This document shows positions 15,305-23,431 of a DNA stretch of 61,460 nucleotides, piece by piece. The notes beneath the pieces were generated by a model. It saw only the letters and a list, made by a program, of their open reading frames with translations, ran no database searches and had not been told where the DNA came from. This DNA is from an uncultured Planctomycetia bacterium (GTDB lineage: Bacteria; Planctomycetota; Phycisphaerae; FEN-1346; JAACEH01): contig CAIYVX010000009.1 of the NCBI GenBank assembly GCA_903929765.1, forward strand, positions 1 through 61,460, given 5' to 3'. The translations under genes were made by a program, and so were the position numbers. Numbering within the stretch: position 1 is the first letter of the stretch; the number at the start of each line of letters is the position of its first letter.

Positions 15305-16393
15305 ATGAAGATCATTAACGTGGTCGGGGCCCGACCGAATTTTATGAAGATCGCGCCGCTGATGGCGGCCTATGCGGCGTGGCCCCAAGTCACCCCCATG
15401 CTAGTCCACACGGGCCAGCATTACGACCAACAGATGAGCCAGTTGTTCTTTCGCCAGCTTGGTATCCCAGAGCCGGACCTTAACCTCGGCATCGGGTCCG
15501 GCACGGCGGTGGCCCAGACGGCCGAAATCATGCGGGCCTTCGAGCCGGTGGTCCGGGACCAGGCACCGGTCGCCGTGTTGGTCGTCGGCGATGTCAACAG
15601 CACGCTGGCCTGCGGTCTGGTGGCCGTCAAGCTGGGCGTCCCTCTGGTGCATGTGGAGGCCGGGCTGCGCAGTTTTGATCGGACCATGCCCGAGGAGGTG
15701 AACCGGGTGTTGACCGATGCCGTCAGCGATCTGCTCTTCTGCACCGAGCAGAGCGGCGTCGACAATCTGGCCCATGAGGGCGTTTCCGACCAGAAAGTTT
15801 TTCTGGTCGGCAACGTCATGGTCGATACGTTGCTGAAGAACCGGCAGAAGGCCGAAGCATCGACCATTCTCGAAGATCTGTCGCTCTGCCCGCAGGGTTA
15901 CGCCGTGCTGACCCTGCATCGGCCGTCAAACGTGGACGATCCGCTGGTACTCGGCCGCCTGCTCGACGCTATCGACGTAGTGCAGCGCGACCGGCCCGTG
16001 GTCTTTCCGGTTCATCCACGGACGCGCCGGCAATTGTCCGACTCGACGATGAGCCGCCGCATCGCCGCGCAGACCAACCTCAAGCTGATCGACCCGGCGG
16101 GCTACCTCGACTTCCTCAAACTTATAGCCCATGCCAGTTGCGTCCTGACCGACTCCGGCGGCATCCAGGAGGAGACGACCATTCTCAAGGTGCCCTGTCT
16201 GACGTTGCGCGACAACACGGAACGGCCGGTCACGGTCGACATCGGCTCTAATCGCCTGGTGGGAACCGATCCGGGGCGAATCGTGGCCGCCTACCGCGAC
16301 GTTCTGGCGGGCTCGTGTGAAGCTGGCGTTCCGCCCCTGTGGGACGGCCACGCCGCCGAGCGGATCGTCGGCATTCTACGTGCGCAACTCTGA
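15305..16393 (+). CDS. wecB: UDP-N-acetylglucosamine 2-epimerase (non-hydrolysing)
   Basis: This 362-residue protein has the family landmarks GARPNFMK (8-15), HTGQHYDQ, VVGDVNST, HVEAGLRSFD, PEEVNR and TDSGGIQEE. The length matches WecB/MnaA, which converts UDP-GlcNAc to UDP-ManNAc in the cytoplasm for polysaccharide or capsule synthesis. AGGAAGGAG lies just before ATG 15305. UDP-ManNAc is the usual donor for WecG/TagA transferases, and this locus has such a domain in the 20801 fusion. It converges with the export lipoprotein gene across a strong terminator. Confidence 0.92.
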   Translation: MKIINVVGARPNFMKIAPLMAAYAAWPQVTPMLVHTGQHYDQQMSQLFFRQLGIPEPDLNLGIGSGTAVAQTAEIMRAFEPVVRDQAPVAVLVVGDVNSTLACGLVAVKLGVPLVHVEAGLRSFDRTMPEEVNRVLTDAVSDLLFCTEQSGVDNLAHEGVSDQKVFLVGNVMVDTLLKNRQKAEASTILEDLSLCPQGYAVLTLHRPSNVDDPLVLGRLLDAIDVVQRDRPVVFPVHPRTRRQLSDSTMSRRIAAQTNLKLIDPAGYLDFLKLIAHASCVLTDSGGIQEETTILKVPCLTLRDNTERPVTVDIGSNRLVGTDPGRIVAAYRDVLAGSCEAGVPPLWDGHAAERIVGILRAQL

Positions 16394-16427
16394 GCGGAGT
16401 TTCTGACCAACCCCATCTGCCAACAAC

Positions 16428-16463
16428 GCGAGCGACCGAGGGGAATCACCCCCGGTCGCTCGC
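16428..16463. terminator. bidirectional terminator between wecB and the export lipoprotein gene
   Basis: GCGAGCGACCG plus GGGG pairs with CCCC plus CGGTCGCTCGC in a near-perfect 15-bp stem with a very short loop. It sits 34 bp after wecB and 64 bp after the convergent gene, so it could stop transcription from both sides. No long T tract follows. Confidence 0.65.
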
Positions 16464-16527
16464 AAGTTTCAGTGACGGCCGCGCCACCGCCTCAAACAAC
16501 GGGTCGAAGAAGTCGCTTGGCGCGTCC

Positions 16528-17355
16528 TTACCTGCCTGAAAGCATGTTATAAGGGTTGGCCACCGAGGCCGGCGTACTGGCCATTTCGGCAGCCGGGCGA
16601 ACCGGCAACAACAACTGCTGCACGGCCAGGCCAATCGCCGCCAGCGGCGTCGGCTCGACGTAGATCACATCATTGGGCAGCAGCAGGATGTTCTGATCCA
16701 GGTCGCCCTTTACGATCATATCCTTCAGGTTGAGCAACAGGATATGGGGTTTTCCGTCCTGGTCGGCCTTTTTGTCGGCCGCGGGTGTCGGCGGGAGGTG
16801 CTTGCCGTTCTTGTCGAACGGGCACCCGCCGGTTTGCGGATGGCTGCCGCGGACGACACGAATGCGTTCGATCCAGGCCAAGTCATTGGGAGTAGACTTA
16901 GCCAGGACATTCAGGACGGTATCGGCGCCGGTGTAGGGAGTGGGTCCCTGATGCGCCACCTGGCCGAAGACGTAAATCCATTGCGAGTTGTAACCGACGA
17001 TCTGAACGGTGGCGTCGACATCACCCTGGTAATAGGTGCGAGCGGATTCCTTGATCGACTCTTCGATTTCCTTGGGCGTCTTGTCGGCCACCATAATCTC
17101 ACCCAGCAACGGCAGATCGATTCGGCCGTCCGGCCGGACCTGCTGCATGACATTGTCGACCTCGGACATGTGATGGGAAGTTACCTTCAAGACATCCGGG
17201 GGCAGGACGCGGTACTCTGTCGTCGAAACCACGAGGGGCGGATTGTTGAGGAAAGGCCGCAGCGCCGCCAGGTCTTTCTGGGCCTCGCAACCGGCCAGGC
17301 TGAACCCCGAAACCGCCAACAGCGCCGTGCAAGCCAAACGAATGTAGATGTTCAT
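16528..17355 (-). CDS. Wza-like polysaccharide export lipoprotein
   Basis: This 275-residue protein has a lipoprotein signal ending SLAGC (Cys23). A polysaccharide-export domain follows at about 45-120 (EYRVLPPDVLKVTSHH, VRPDGRIDLPLLGEI), then an SLBB-like domain (YVFGQVAHQGPTPYTG) with a proline-rich insert at about 185-205. Wza-type proteins form the outer-membrane exit pore for exopolysaccharide. It is shorter than E. coli Wza (379 residues) and has fewer SLBB repeats. It is on the opposite strand from the main operon but clearly serves it. Its upstream region is shared with the 17356-18244 gap. Confidence 0.88.
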   Translation of the reverse strand: MNIYIRLACTALLAVSGFSLAGCEAQKDLAALRPFLNNPPLVVSTTEYRVLPPDVLKVTSHHMSEVDNVMQQVRPDGRIDLPLLGEIMVADKTPKEIEESIKESARTYYQGDVDATVQIVGYNSQWIYVFGQVAHQGPTPYTGADTVLNVLAKSTPNDLAWIERIRVVRGSHPQTGGCPFDKNGKHLPPTPAADKKADQDGKPHILLLNLKDMIVKGDLDQNILLLPNDVIYVEPTPLAAIGLAVQQLLLPVRPAAEMASTPASVANPYNMLSGR

Positions 17356-18244
17356 AGTTATTTATTCCTAAAAAAGTGTGGCGAATTCGGCACCCCCGAA
17401 CTCCAACAAGTATATCGACCAAAAACAAGCAGTCTAAGAAAAAATCCTAAAAAAACAGCAAAAAACATCCGTGAAAGTTGGGCAATTTGGGTTGGCGCGA
17501 ATTGTTGGAGCCTCGCGCCTTTCATACAAGTAATGGTAGGAATCCAAAACCTCTACTAGGACCGATAATATTCAACATATTATCCACAAGAGCGTCCACA
17601 CAGAATAATTTGCTTATACCCCAAATCTGTGTTAAACTGGCCTGTATTCAGTCCATAAATGACAGGGCTAGGCTGTGGCGATACTAGGAAAAACCAAACG
17701 CTGATACGTAGCCAGCGAACGGATGTAACGAAATGGGTTTTATAATATTGAAAACCCGGTCTCATGTCTGCCCGGCCGGCCTACCGTTTCGGCGATTTTT
17801 GTCGGGCTGGTAGCCGGGGACGACCACAAAAGCAACGAAGGCGTAGCAGGGGGGCGTGGAATGTCGCGGAAGTTCTGTCTATTGAGGTCTCTCGTCGTAC
17901 CAAAACCTTGCGGCGCAGGTCGCTACTCGCCAGAGGGACAGCGTAGCCGGCGCCGAAAGCCGGGGAGTAGTCTCGGACCGGCCCGTAGCCAGCCGGAGGG
18001 CGTTCCCACCGCAGTCTTACCTTCGAACTCAGCGGCTCGGCCCAGTCCCGGTCAGAGTCCCGTCTCCAGACGGAAACGAGTCCAGGGTAAGGCGACACGG
18101 TTCCCCAAAACGACAAGTGGATTTCAGCCGGTCGTTGCCGGCCCCCTCTCTGGCGCAACCTTCACCCAGCGCCAATTCGTCTTTGCCCCAGTCGCACAAC
18201 GCAGGGGGGCCGCGCGGCGAAGACTGGTGGCTCAAAAACAGGTC
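17356..18244. other. long non-coding gap with inverted repeats
   Basis: I see no convincing gene. The first 400 bp are AT-rich. A hairpin GGGTTTT (17735-17741) / AAAACCC (17751-17757) encloses TATAAT-like sequence and may mark a promoter or operator. From about 17770 the sequence turns GC-rich, and the frame of the next histidine kinase is open from 17861, but its translation (Arg/Ser/Pro-rich, no domain) looks non-coding. It may instead be a structured leader RNA; I could not match it to a known class. Confidence 0.4.
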
Positions 18245-19381
18245 ATGACCCCAGCCACCCACAGGGGCGGCCGGGCGGTGGAATCGCCGGACGCCCTTCA
18301 AGCGGTGGTGTCCGCCAGCCTCGCGCCAATGGCCGTCTGTCAGTTGAATGGCCGGCTGGCCGCCGTGAATTCCGCGTGTCTGCAATTGTGGGGCTACAGT
18401 CGGGCGTCGGAAATGGTCGGCCGCCCGGCGGAGAAATTCTGGCAAAGTGCCGCAACGATCCGGCGGCTGCTCGGCGCGTCACCGGCCTGCGGGGTCTGGG
18501 TCGGCGAGGCGACCGCCCGGCGTAAGGACGGAAAGGCGCTGGAGATCCACCTGTCGGCGGTCCTGTTCTGTGATGAATACGGAACACCAGCGGGCTTCGT
18601 CCTTTCGTGTTTCGACCTGAGCGGCCGCAAAAGAGCGGAAGCGGCGGCGGCACACCAGAAACAATTGCGGCGTCTGGCCGGCGAGTTGTCGCTGGCCGAG
18701 GAACATGAACGGCAGCGCATCGCCGGTGATCTGCACGACGAAGTCGGTCAACTTCTGGCCCTGGCCAAGATGAAGATGGACCTGTTGGATCCTCATAGCC
18801 TCAGGGAAGGCGGCTCGAGCGATTCTCTGCGGGAGGCCCACGAGCTGGTCCGGTTGGCCGCCGACAAGCTGCCGTCGGTGATTTTCGACCTGAATTCCCC
18901 GGTTCTTTATCGGGAAGACCTCGAGGCGGCCCTTAAGCGGCTGACCGGCGAGATGGAGACCCGCCACGGACTGCGGATCGCCTTCCGTGACGGCCATCCG
19001 GGCCTGATCCTGGCCAGCGACTTGCGGGTCTTCCTGTTCCGGGCGGTGCGCGAGTTGCTGTTCAACGTGGTCAAGCACGCCCGGGCCAAGAATGTTAAGG
19101 TGTCGGTACACAGTACCGGCGAGGAGTTGCGGATCGCCGTGGAGGACGACGGCGTGGGCTGCGCTCCAGTTCGCCTCGCCGGCGGCGTGACGACCAGGAA
19201 CGGTTTCGGCCTGAGCAATATTCGTGAGCGTCTGGCTTTGCTTGGCGGTCGCATGAAAACCCGGTCAAGTCCCGGGCAGGGTACACTGGTAACTTTGTCT
19301 GTGTCGCTGGGAACCCAACAGTCGGAAGCCCGTGGTGAAGCGCTCTCGTCGGCGGCGCCCGGGGTTTCAGCCGTAGTTTGA
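18245..19381 (+). CDS. PAS-domain histidine kinase of the NarL/HisKA_3 type
   Basis: This roughly 378-residue protein has a PAS domain (about 15-125), then HisKA_3 with the phospho-accepting histidine in AGDLHDEVGQLL (about 164). A HATPase domain follows (LLFNVVKHA, EDDGVGC, GFGLSNIRERL). There are no membrane segments. It most likely phosphorylates the response regulator 36 bp downstream. The start is uncertain: the frame runs back to 17861, but ATG 18245 immediately precedes credible domain sequence, and a GTG at about 18230 is possible. The position at the head of the EPS operon suggests it controls that operon. Confidence 0.82.
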   Translation: MTPATHRGGRAVESPDALQAVVSASLAPMAVCQLNGRLAAVNSACLQLWGYSRASEMVGRPAEKFWQSAATIRRLLGASPACGVWVGEATARRKDGKALEIHLSAVLFCDEYGTPAGFVLSCFDLSGRKRAEAAAAHQKQLRRLAGELSLAEEHERQRIAGDLHDEVGQLLALAKMKMDLLDPHSLREGGSSDSLREAHELVRLAADKLPSVIFDLNSPVLYREDLEAALKRLTGEMETRHGLRIAFRDGHPGLILASDLRVFLFRAVRELLFNVVKHARAKNVKVSVHSTGEELRIAVEDDGVGCAPVRLAGGVTTRNGFGLSNIRERLALLGGRMKTRSSPGQGTLVTLSVSLGTQQSEARGEALSSAAPGVSAVV

Positions 19382-19417
19382 AGCATCGAGTTTTTTGCTG
19401 CAAGGGGGGCACGAGCC

Positions 19418-20068
19418 TTGAGATTACTGCTGGCGGACGACCACAACCTAATGCGTGAAGGCATCCGCGCGTTATTGTCGAAGTCGTCGGACCTGGAGAT
19501 TGTCGGCGAAACGGACAACGGGCGGACGGCCGTGCAGATGGCCCAGAAGTTGAGTCCGGACATGGTGATCCTCGACATCACCATGCCCGGGTTGAACGGC
19601 ATCGAAGCCACGCGGCAAATTAAATACCATCTTCCCAAGTGCAAGGTCATCGTGCTTTCCATGCACGCCAGCAGCGACATGGTCGGCGACGCTCTGCGGG
19701 CCGGCGCCAACGGCTACTTGACGAAGAGTTGCCTCGGCCAGGAACTAGTCCAGGCCGTTCATACGGTGGCCGGGAACCAGACGCACCTGAGTCCCCAGGT
19801 GGCCGGCGTAGTGGCGGAGGGGTATCTGGAACAGATGGCGCCTTCGGCGGGCAAAAGAACCAAGGCCCTGACGCCGCGGCAGCGCGAGATTCTCCAACTG
19901 CTGGCCGACGGCTACTCGACCAAACAGATAGCGAAGCAACTCAGCCGCAGCATCAAGACGATCGAAATGCACCGGTTGCATATTATGGGACAGATGGGTT
20001 TTGACAGCATAGCCGATCTGACCAAGTATGCCATCCGCAAGGGCCTGGCGTCGCTCGAGGCGAAGTGA
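19418..20068 (+). CDS. NarL/LuxR-type response regulator
   Basis: This 216-residue protein has a receiver domain with the acidic pair ADDH (7-9), phospho-accepting aspartate in ILDITMPG (about 54) and the lysine in LTKS. A LuxR-type helix-turn-helix follows (LTPRQREILQLLADGYSTKQ and IKTIEMHR). It starts at TTG with AAGGGGGG upstream. Paired with the preceding HisKA_3 kinase, it should bind promoter DNA as a dimer when phosphorylated. It precedes the NusG paralogue by 127 bp, so it could control initiation while that protein controls elongation. Confidence 0.92.
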   Translation: MRLLLADDHNLMREGIRALLSKSSDLEIVGETDNGRTAVQMAQKLSPDMVILDITMPGLNGIEATRQIKYHLPKCKVIVLSMHASSDMVGDALRAGANGYLTKSCLGQELVQAVHTVAGNQTHLSPQVAGVVAEGYLEQMAPSAGKRTKALTPRQREILQLLADGYSTKQIAKQLSRSIKTIEMHRLHIMGQMGFDSIADLTKYAIRKGLASLEAK

Positions 20069-20131
20069 CGGCGTCCGGTAAAATAGCCCGCCCGGTTGGT
20101 TTTGGCGGGGACCGTTAAGCAGGTCGTCAAG

Positions 20132-20153
20132 CCCCGTCGGGACACCGACAGGG
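20132..20153 (+). promoter_or_regulatory. possible leader hairpin before the NusG-paralogue gene
   Basis: CCC and GTCGG (20132-20140) pair with CCGAC and GGG (20145-20153) around a GACA tetraloop, with one C/A mismatch. Specialised NusG proteins such as LoaP act on RNA hairpins in leaders. Whether this one is a target is speculative. Confidence 0.3.
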
Positions 20154-20195
20154 ACGGAGTGCGCCCGGATCTTTTGGGAGGCCAGGAAGCCAAAG

Positions 20196-20744
20196 ATGCT
20201 GAAAGCAACGGAAAATCCTCCCCGCCTGCTGCCCGGACCCCGGGGAGTGGCGGACCTTTCCGGGCAGTGGTGGGTCGGGCACACGCGGGCCCGGAATGAG
20301 AAAGCGTTTGCCTGGGACCTGTTGAGCAAAGGCATCGGCTATTACCTCCCGTTGGTTGAGCGAGTTACCGTGTCGTCCGGAAAGAAGCGACGTGCCCTGA
20401 TGCCGTTGTTTCCGTCCTACGTTTTCTTTTGTGGCAGCGAGGAAGATCGCTACAAGGCCTTGACGACCAACCGCCTCTGCCAGACCATCGAGGTGAATAA
20501 TCAGTCGCGTCTGATCAACGAGTTGGCCACGATTGAGCGGGCTTTGACCGGCAACGCTGAGTTGGATCTTTACCCGCACGTGGCGACGGGCAAACGTTGC
20601 CGCATAACCCAGGGCCCGTTCCGGGGTCTGGAAGGCGTCGTGGTCGAGCGGCGATCCACCGCTCGCTTCGTTCTGGAAATCAGTTTCATCAGTCAGGGAG
20701 CCGCGCTCGAGATTGACGCAGATTTGCTCGAGGCGGCCGAATAA
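20196..20744 (+). CDS. specialised NusG paralogue (RfaH/UpxY/LoaP-like antiterminator)
   Basis: This 182-residue protein has a NusG N-terminal domain (about 22-120: WWVGHTRARNEKAFAWDLL, LPLVERVTV, LMPLFPSYVFF) and a C-terminal KOW motif (GKRCRITQGPFRGLEGVV). Such paralogues bind RNA polymerase and suppress termination in long surface-polysaccharide operons. The position at the front of about 28.8 kb of packed same-strand genes fits that job exactly. The KOW domain may also contact ribosomes. GGGAGG lies upstream of the ATG. It is unlikely to be housekeeping NusG, which normally sits between secE and rplK. Confidence 0.88.
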   Translation: MLKATENPPRLLPGPRGVADLSGQWWVGHTRARNEKAFAWDLLSKGIGYYLPLVERVTVSSGKKRRALMPLFPSYVFFCGSEEDRYKALTTNRLCQTIEVNNQSRLINELATIERALTGNAELDLYPHVATGKRCRITQGPFRGLEGVVVERRSTARFVLEISFISQGAALEIDADLLEAAE

Positions 20745-20800
20745 GTAAGCCCAGCCGTTCGCCGACGGCGCAGAGTAGGATATTTCCCGAAAGAACACCG

Positions 20801-23431
20801 ATGAGAACCTATTCAGTCATATACTTCGGCGCAGCCCTGATTGCGATTCTTGGGATGCCCCTGTTGACCCGCGCCGCCAAGGCCCTCGGCCTGGTGGACC
20901 AGCCCGGTCTGCGCAAAGTGCATACGGCTCCGGTGCCGCGCATCGGGGGCGTCGTGGTGGTGTTCGCGGCGCTGGCCCTGATTTTGCCCGTCCTGACTCT
21001 GGACAATATCATCGGCGAGGCCTTCCGCAAGAACGTTCCGCAAATAGTGACTCTGCTGGCCGGCGCCACTCTGGTTTTCTTCATCGGTCTGATTGACGAC
21101 ATTCGCGGGTTGCGGGCCACTGTGAAGCTGGTCGCCCTGGTCGTGGCGGCTCTGGCGGTCTGTTGGACCGGCGCCCGGATTGAGACCATCAGCATTGATC
21201 CCTGGTTTACCATCAATTTCGGTTGGGCCTCCTGGCCCATCACGGTGCTCTGGATCGTGGGCATCACGGTGGGGATCAATTTCATCGACGGCCTTGACGG
21301 TCTGGCCGCCGGCATCTCGGCGATTGTTTGCGGGACCATAGCGGTCCTGGCTTATACCAGCGACCAGTTGGTCATGCTGGTCTTCATGCTGGCCTTGCTC
21401 GGCAGCTTGACGGGCTTCCTGTTTTTTAACTTCAACCCGGCCAAAGTATTTCTGGGCGATTGCGGCAGCATGTTCCTAGGCTTCCTGATCGGCGCCGGGA
21501 GCGTGGTCTGTGTGGCCAAGACCTCGGCCTTCGTGGGCATCATGGCTTCGGCCTGTGCCCTGGGCGTGCCGATCCTGGACACCACCTTCACCCTGATTCG
21601 GCGCGGCGTACTGGACCGGCGTTCAATTTTTGCCGGGGAACGCGGGCATATCCATCACCGTCTGCTGGACCTGGGCCTCCGCCATCGCCAGGTGGTGATT
21701 ATCATCCATTGCCTGAGCCTCGTGGCGGCACTGTTGGGGCTGCTCGTTATCGGGACCCGGCAAGCCGTGCCGTTTCTGATCTTCCTGGGCGTGCTGGTGA
21801 TGCTCCTTTTCTTTTTTCATTTCGTCGGCGCCGCCCGGATCGGCGAAACGGTAGTCGCCATAAAGCGGATGCGTTCTGCGGCGCAGCAAGTCAAAAAGGA
21901 GAAAAACTCGTTCGAAGACGCCCAGCTCCGCATGCGCGACAAACGTTCGTTCGAGGGTTGGTGGGAGGCCGTCTGCCAACTGGCCCAGGAGTTGGACTTT
22001 GTCTGGATGGAGCTTTCGTTGCGAAACAACGAGGGTTCGTCCTGGACGACCGTCTGGCGTCGGCCGGGCGAGGCCTCGTCGCGGGACAACATGGTGACAC
22101 TGGCTATGTCGGCCCGTCGTGACCAGTCCGGGTTTCAGATGCAGATAAAAATCGGCCTTGAGGCCGGCAGTTCCCTGGAAACGACCGGACGCCGTGCCAG
22201 ACTGGTTGGCCGACTCCTCGATGCGCAGGAGTTTGCCGCCCTTCCGTCGCAGGCGACCGAGCGAGAGCCGTCCTTCTCCGTCGGTTTCGACCTCTCCGAA
22301 CCGGTCGGGGTCCAGGCCGGCGGGCGTTATTTTGTGGAGAACGACTGGTCCACGATGCCACTTTCGAGCTATGTCCCTCAGACCACGGCAACACTTTTCC
22401 ACGATGACGACGAACCGTCGCTCTTTGATACACTGAACGAGGAGCAGGAAAGCCTGGTTTCCGGGGCGGACGAACCGGCGGGATCGGACGGGCACGGTTC
22501 GCCGCCGACCCAGGGAACAAAAGTCCCGCGACCGCCTTCTTCGGCGGAGCCGCCCGAGCCGGTTTGGATCATGGGGGCGCGGGTCGTGCCGTTCGAATCC
22601 TATGAGCAGGCGGTCGATTGCGCGGAGGCGAGAATAACGGCTCGCCGCAAGACCTTTGGAGCAGCTATTAACCCGGAGAAGGTCTACCGGGCCGGGCGCG
22701 ACCCGGCGCTAATGGCGGTACTCCGCGACGCGGAGTTTGGCCTTTGCGACGGCGTGGGCATCTCGATTGCCGCCCGACTTCTGCACCGGCGCAAGATCAG
22801 TCGCTGCACGGGCTGCGACTTTTTCTTCCATCTGATCGAGAGGGCGGCCCACAAAGGTTGGGGCGTGTTTCTCCTGGGCGCAGCCCCGGAGTCAAACGAA
22901 AAGGCGGCGGCGAAACTAAGCGCCGACTATCCCGGGCTGCGGATTGTCGGGCGGCAGGACGGCTACTTCGAGGATTCGGAGGCCGTAGTGCGGCAGATCA
23001 ATGCCAGCGGCGCTGAGGTTCTTTTTGTGGCCATGGGTTCGCCGAAGCAGGAACTGTGGATTTCTCAGCACCGTGAGGCGATTGCCGCTCCGTTTTGTTT
23101 GGGCGTGGGCGGCTCATTCGATATTGCCAGCGGCTTAGCCCGCCGCGCGCCGCGAATTTTCCAGTTGACCGGCCTGGAGTATCTGTTCCAGTTGGTCATG
23201 CGGCCGGGGTGGAGTGCGGCGGTAAAATGGGATCGTACTCTGGCCCGGTTGCGGTTCATGGCCAACGTGGTCAAGGCGGCCGTGTCCGGCCAAGTTGACA
23301 CGAAGTTGCCGCCTAGGTTGAGCGACCGCGACAGCCGGCTGGAGCGTCTCGAGAAACCGGCGGCAGAGTCCGGATTTACCAGCAATCAACAACAAATGCA
23401 GACGCCGAATCTTGGGAGACGAGACCTATGA
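20801..23431 (+). CDS. WecA-WecG fusion: lipid-phosphate sugar transferase joined to a TagA/WecG glycosyltransferase
   Basis: Residues about 1-345 are a multi-pass WecA/TagO-type transferase, which loads a sugar-1-phosphate on undecaprenyl phosphate. Its motifs are GLIDDIRG, NFIDGLDGLAAG, VFLGDCGSMFLGF and ERGHIHHRLLDLG. A linker of about 240 residues follows, first coiled-coil-like and then acidic and Pro-rich. From about 590 to 835 is a TagA/WecG/CpsF domain (NPEKVYRA, CDGVGIS, TGCDFF, LFVAMGSPKQELW), which adds the second sugar, ManNAc or similar. Normally these are separate genes. The pairing with upstream wecB, which makes UDP-ManNAc, is consistent. Its stop overlaps the next ATG (ATGA). 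Confidence 0.9.
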   Translation: MRTYSVIYFGAALIAILGMPLLTRAAKALGLVDQPGLRKVHTAPVPRIGGVVVVFAALALILPVLTLDNIIGEAFRKNVPQIVTLLAGATLVFFIGLIDDIRGLRATVKLVALVVAALAVCWTGARIETISIDPWFTINFGWASWPITVLWIVGITVGINFIDGLDGLAAGISAIVCGTIAVLAYTSDQLVMLVFMLALLGSLTGFLFFNFNPAKVFLGDCGSMFLGFLIGAGSVVCVAKTSAFVGIMASACALGVPILDTTFTLIRRGVLDRRSIFAGERGHIHHRLLDLGLRHRQVVIIIHCLSLVAALLGLLVIGTRQAVPFLIFLGVLVMLLFFFHFVGAARIGETVVAIKRMRSAAQQVKKEKNSFEDAQLRMRDKRSFEGWWEAVCQLAQELDFVWMELSLRNNEGSSWTTVWRRPGEASSRDNMVTLAMSARRDQSGFQMQIKIGLEAGSSLETTGRRARLVGRLLDAQEFAALPSQATEREPSFSVGFDLSEPVGVQAGGRYFVENDWSTMPLSSYVPQTTATLFHDDDEPSLFDTLNEEQESLVSGADEPAGSDGHGSPPTQGTKVPRPPSSAEPPEPVWIMGARVVPFESYEQAVDCAEARITARRKTFGAAINPEKVYRAGRDPALMAVLRDAEFGLCDGVGISIAARLLHRRKISRCTGCDFFFHLIERAAHKGWGVFLLGAAPESNEKAAAKLSADYPGLRIVGRQDGYFEDSEAVVRQINASGAEVLFVAMGSPKQELWISQHREAIAAPFCLGVGGSFDIASGLARRAPRIFQLTGLEYLFQLVMRPGWSAAVKWDRTLARLRFMANVVKAAVSGQVDTKLPPRLSDRDSRLERLEKPAAESGFTSNQQQMQTPNLGRRDL

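Noticed and set aside
17800-17860. Possible c-di-GMP (GEMM) riboswitch
   Set aside because: A GGTAGCCGGGG stretch resembles one part of the class I consensus, but the matching GACGCAAAGCC part and paired stems are not found in the right order.
17861-18244. N-terminal extension of the PAS kinase
   Set aside because: The translation is Arg/Ser/Pro-rich without a domain, signal or membrane segment; it more likely belongs to the control region.
20069-20195. ops (RfaH) element before the NusG paralogue
   Set aside because: No GGCGGTAGCGT-like sequence was seen.
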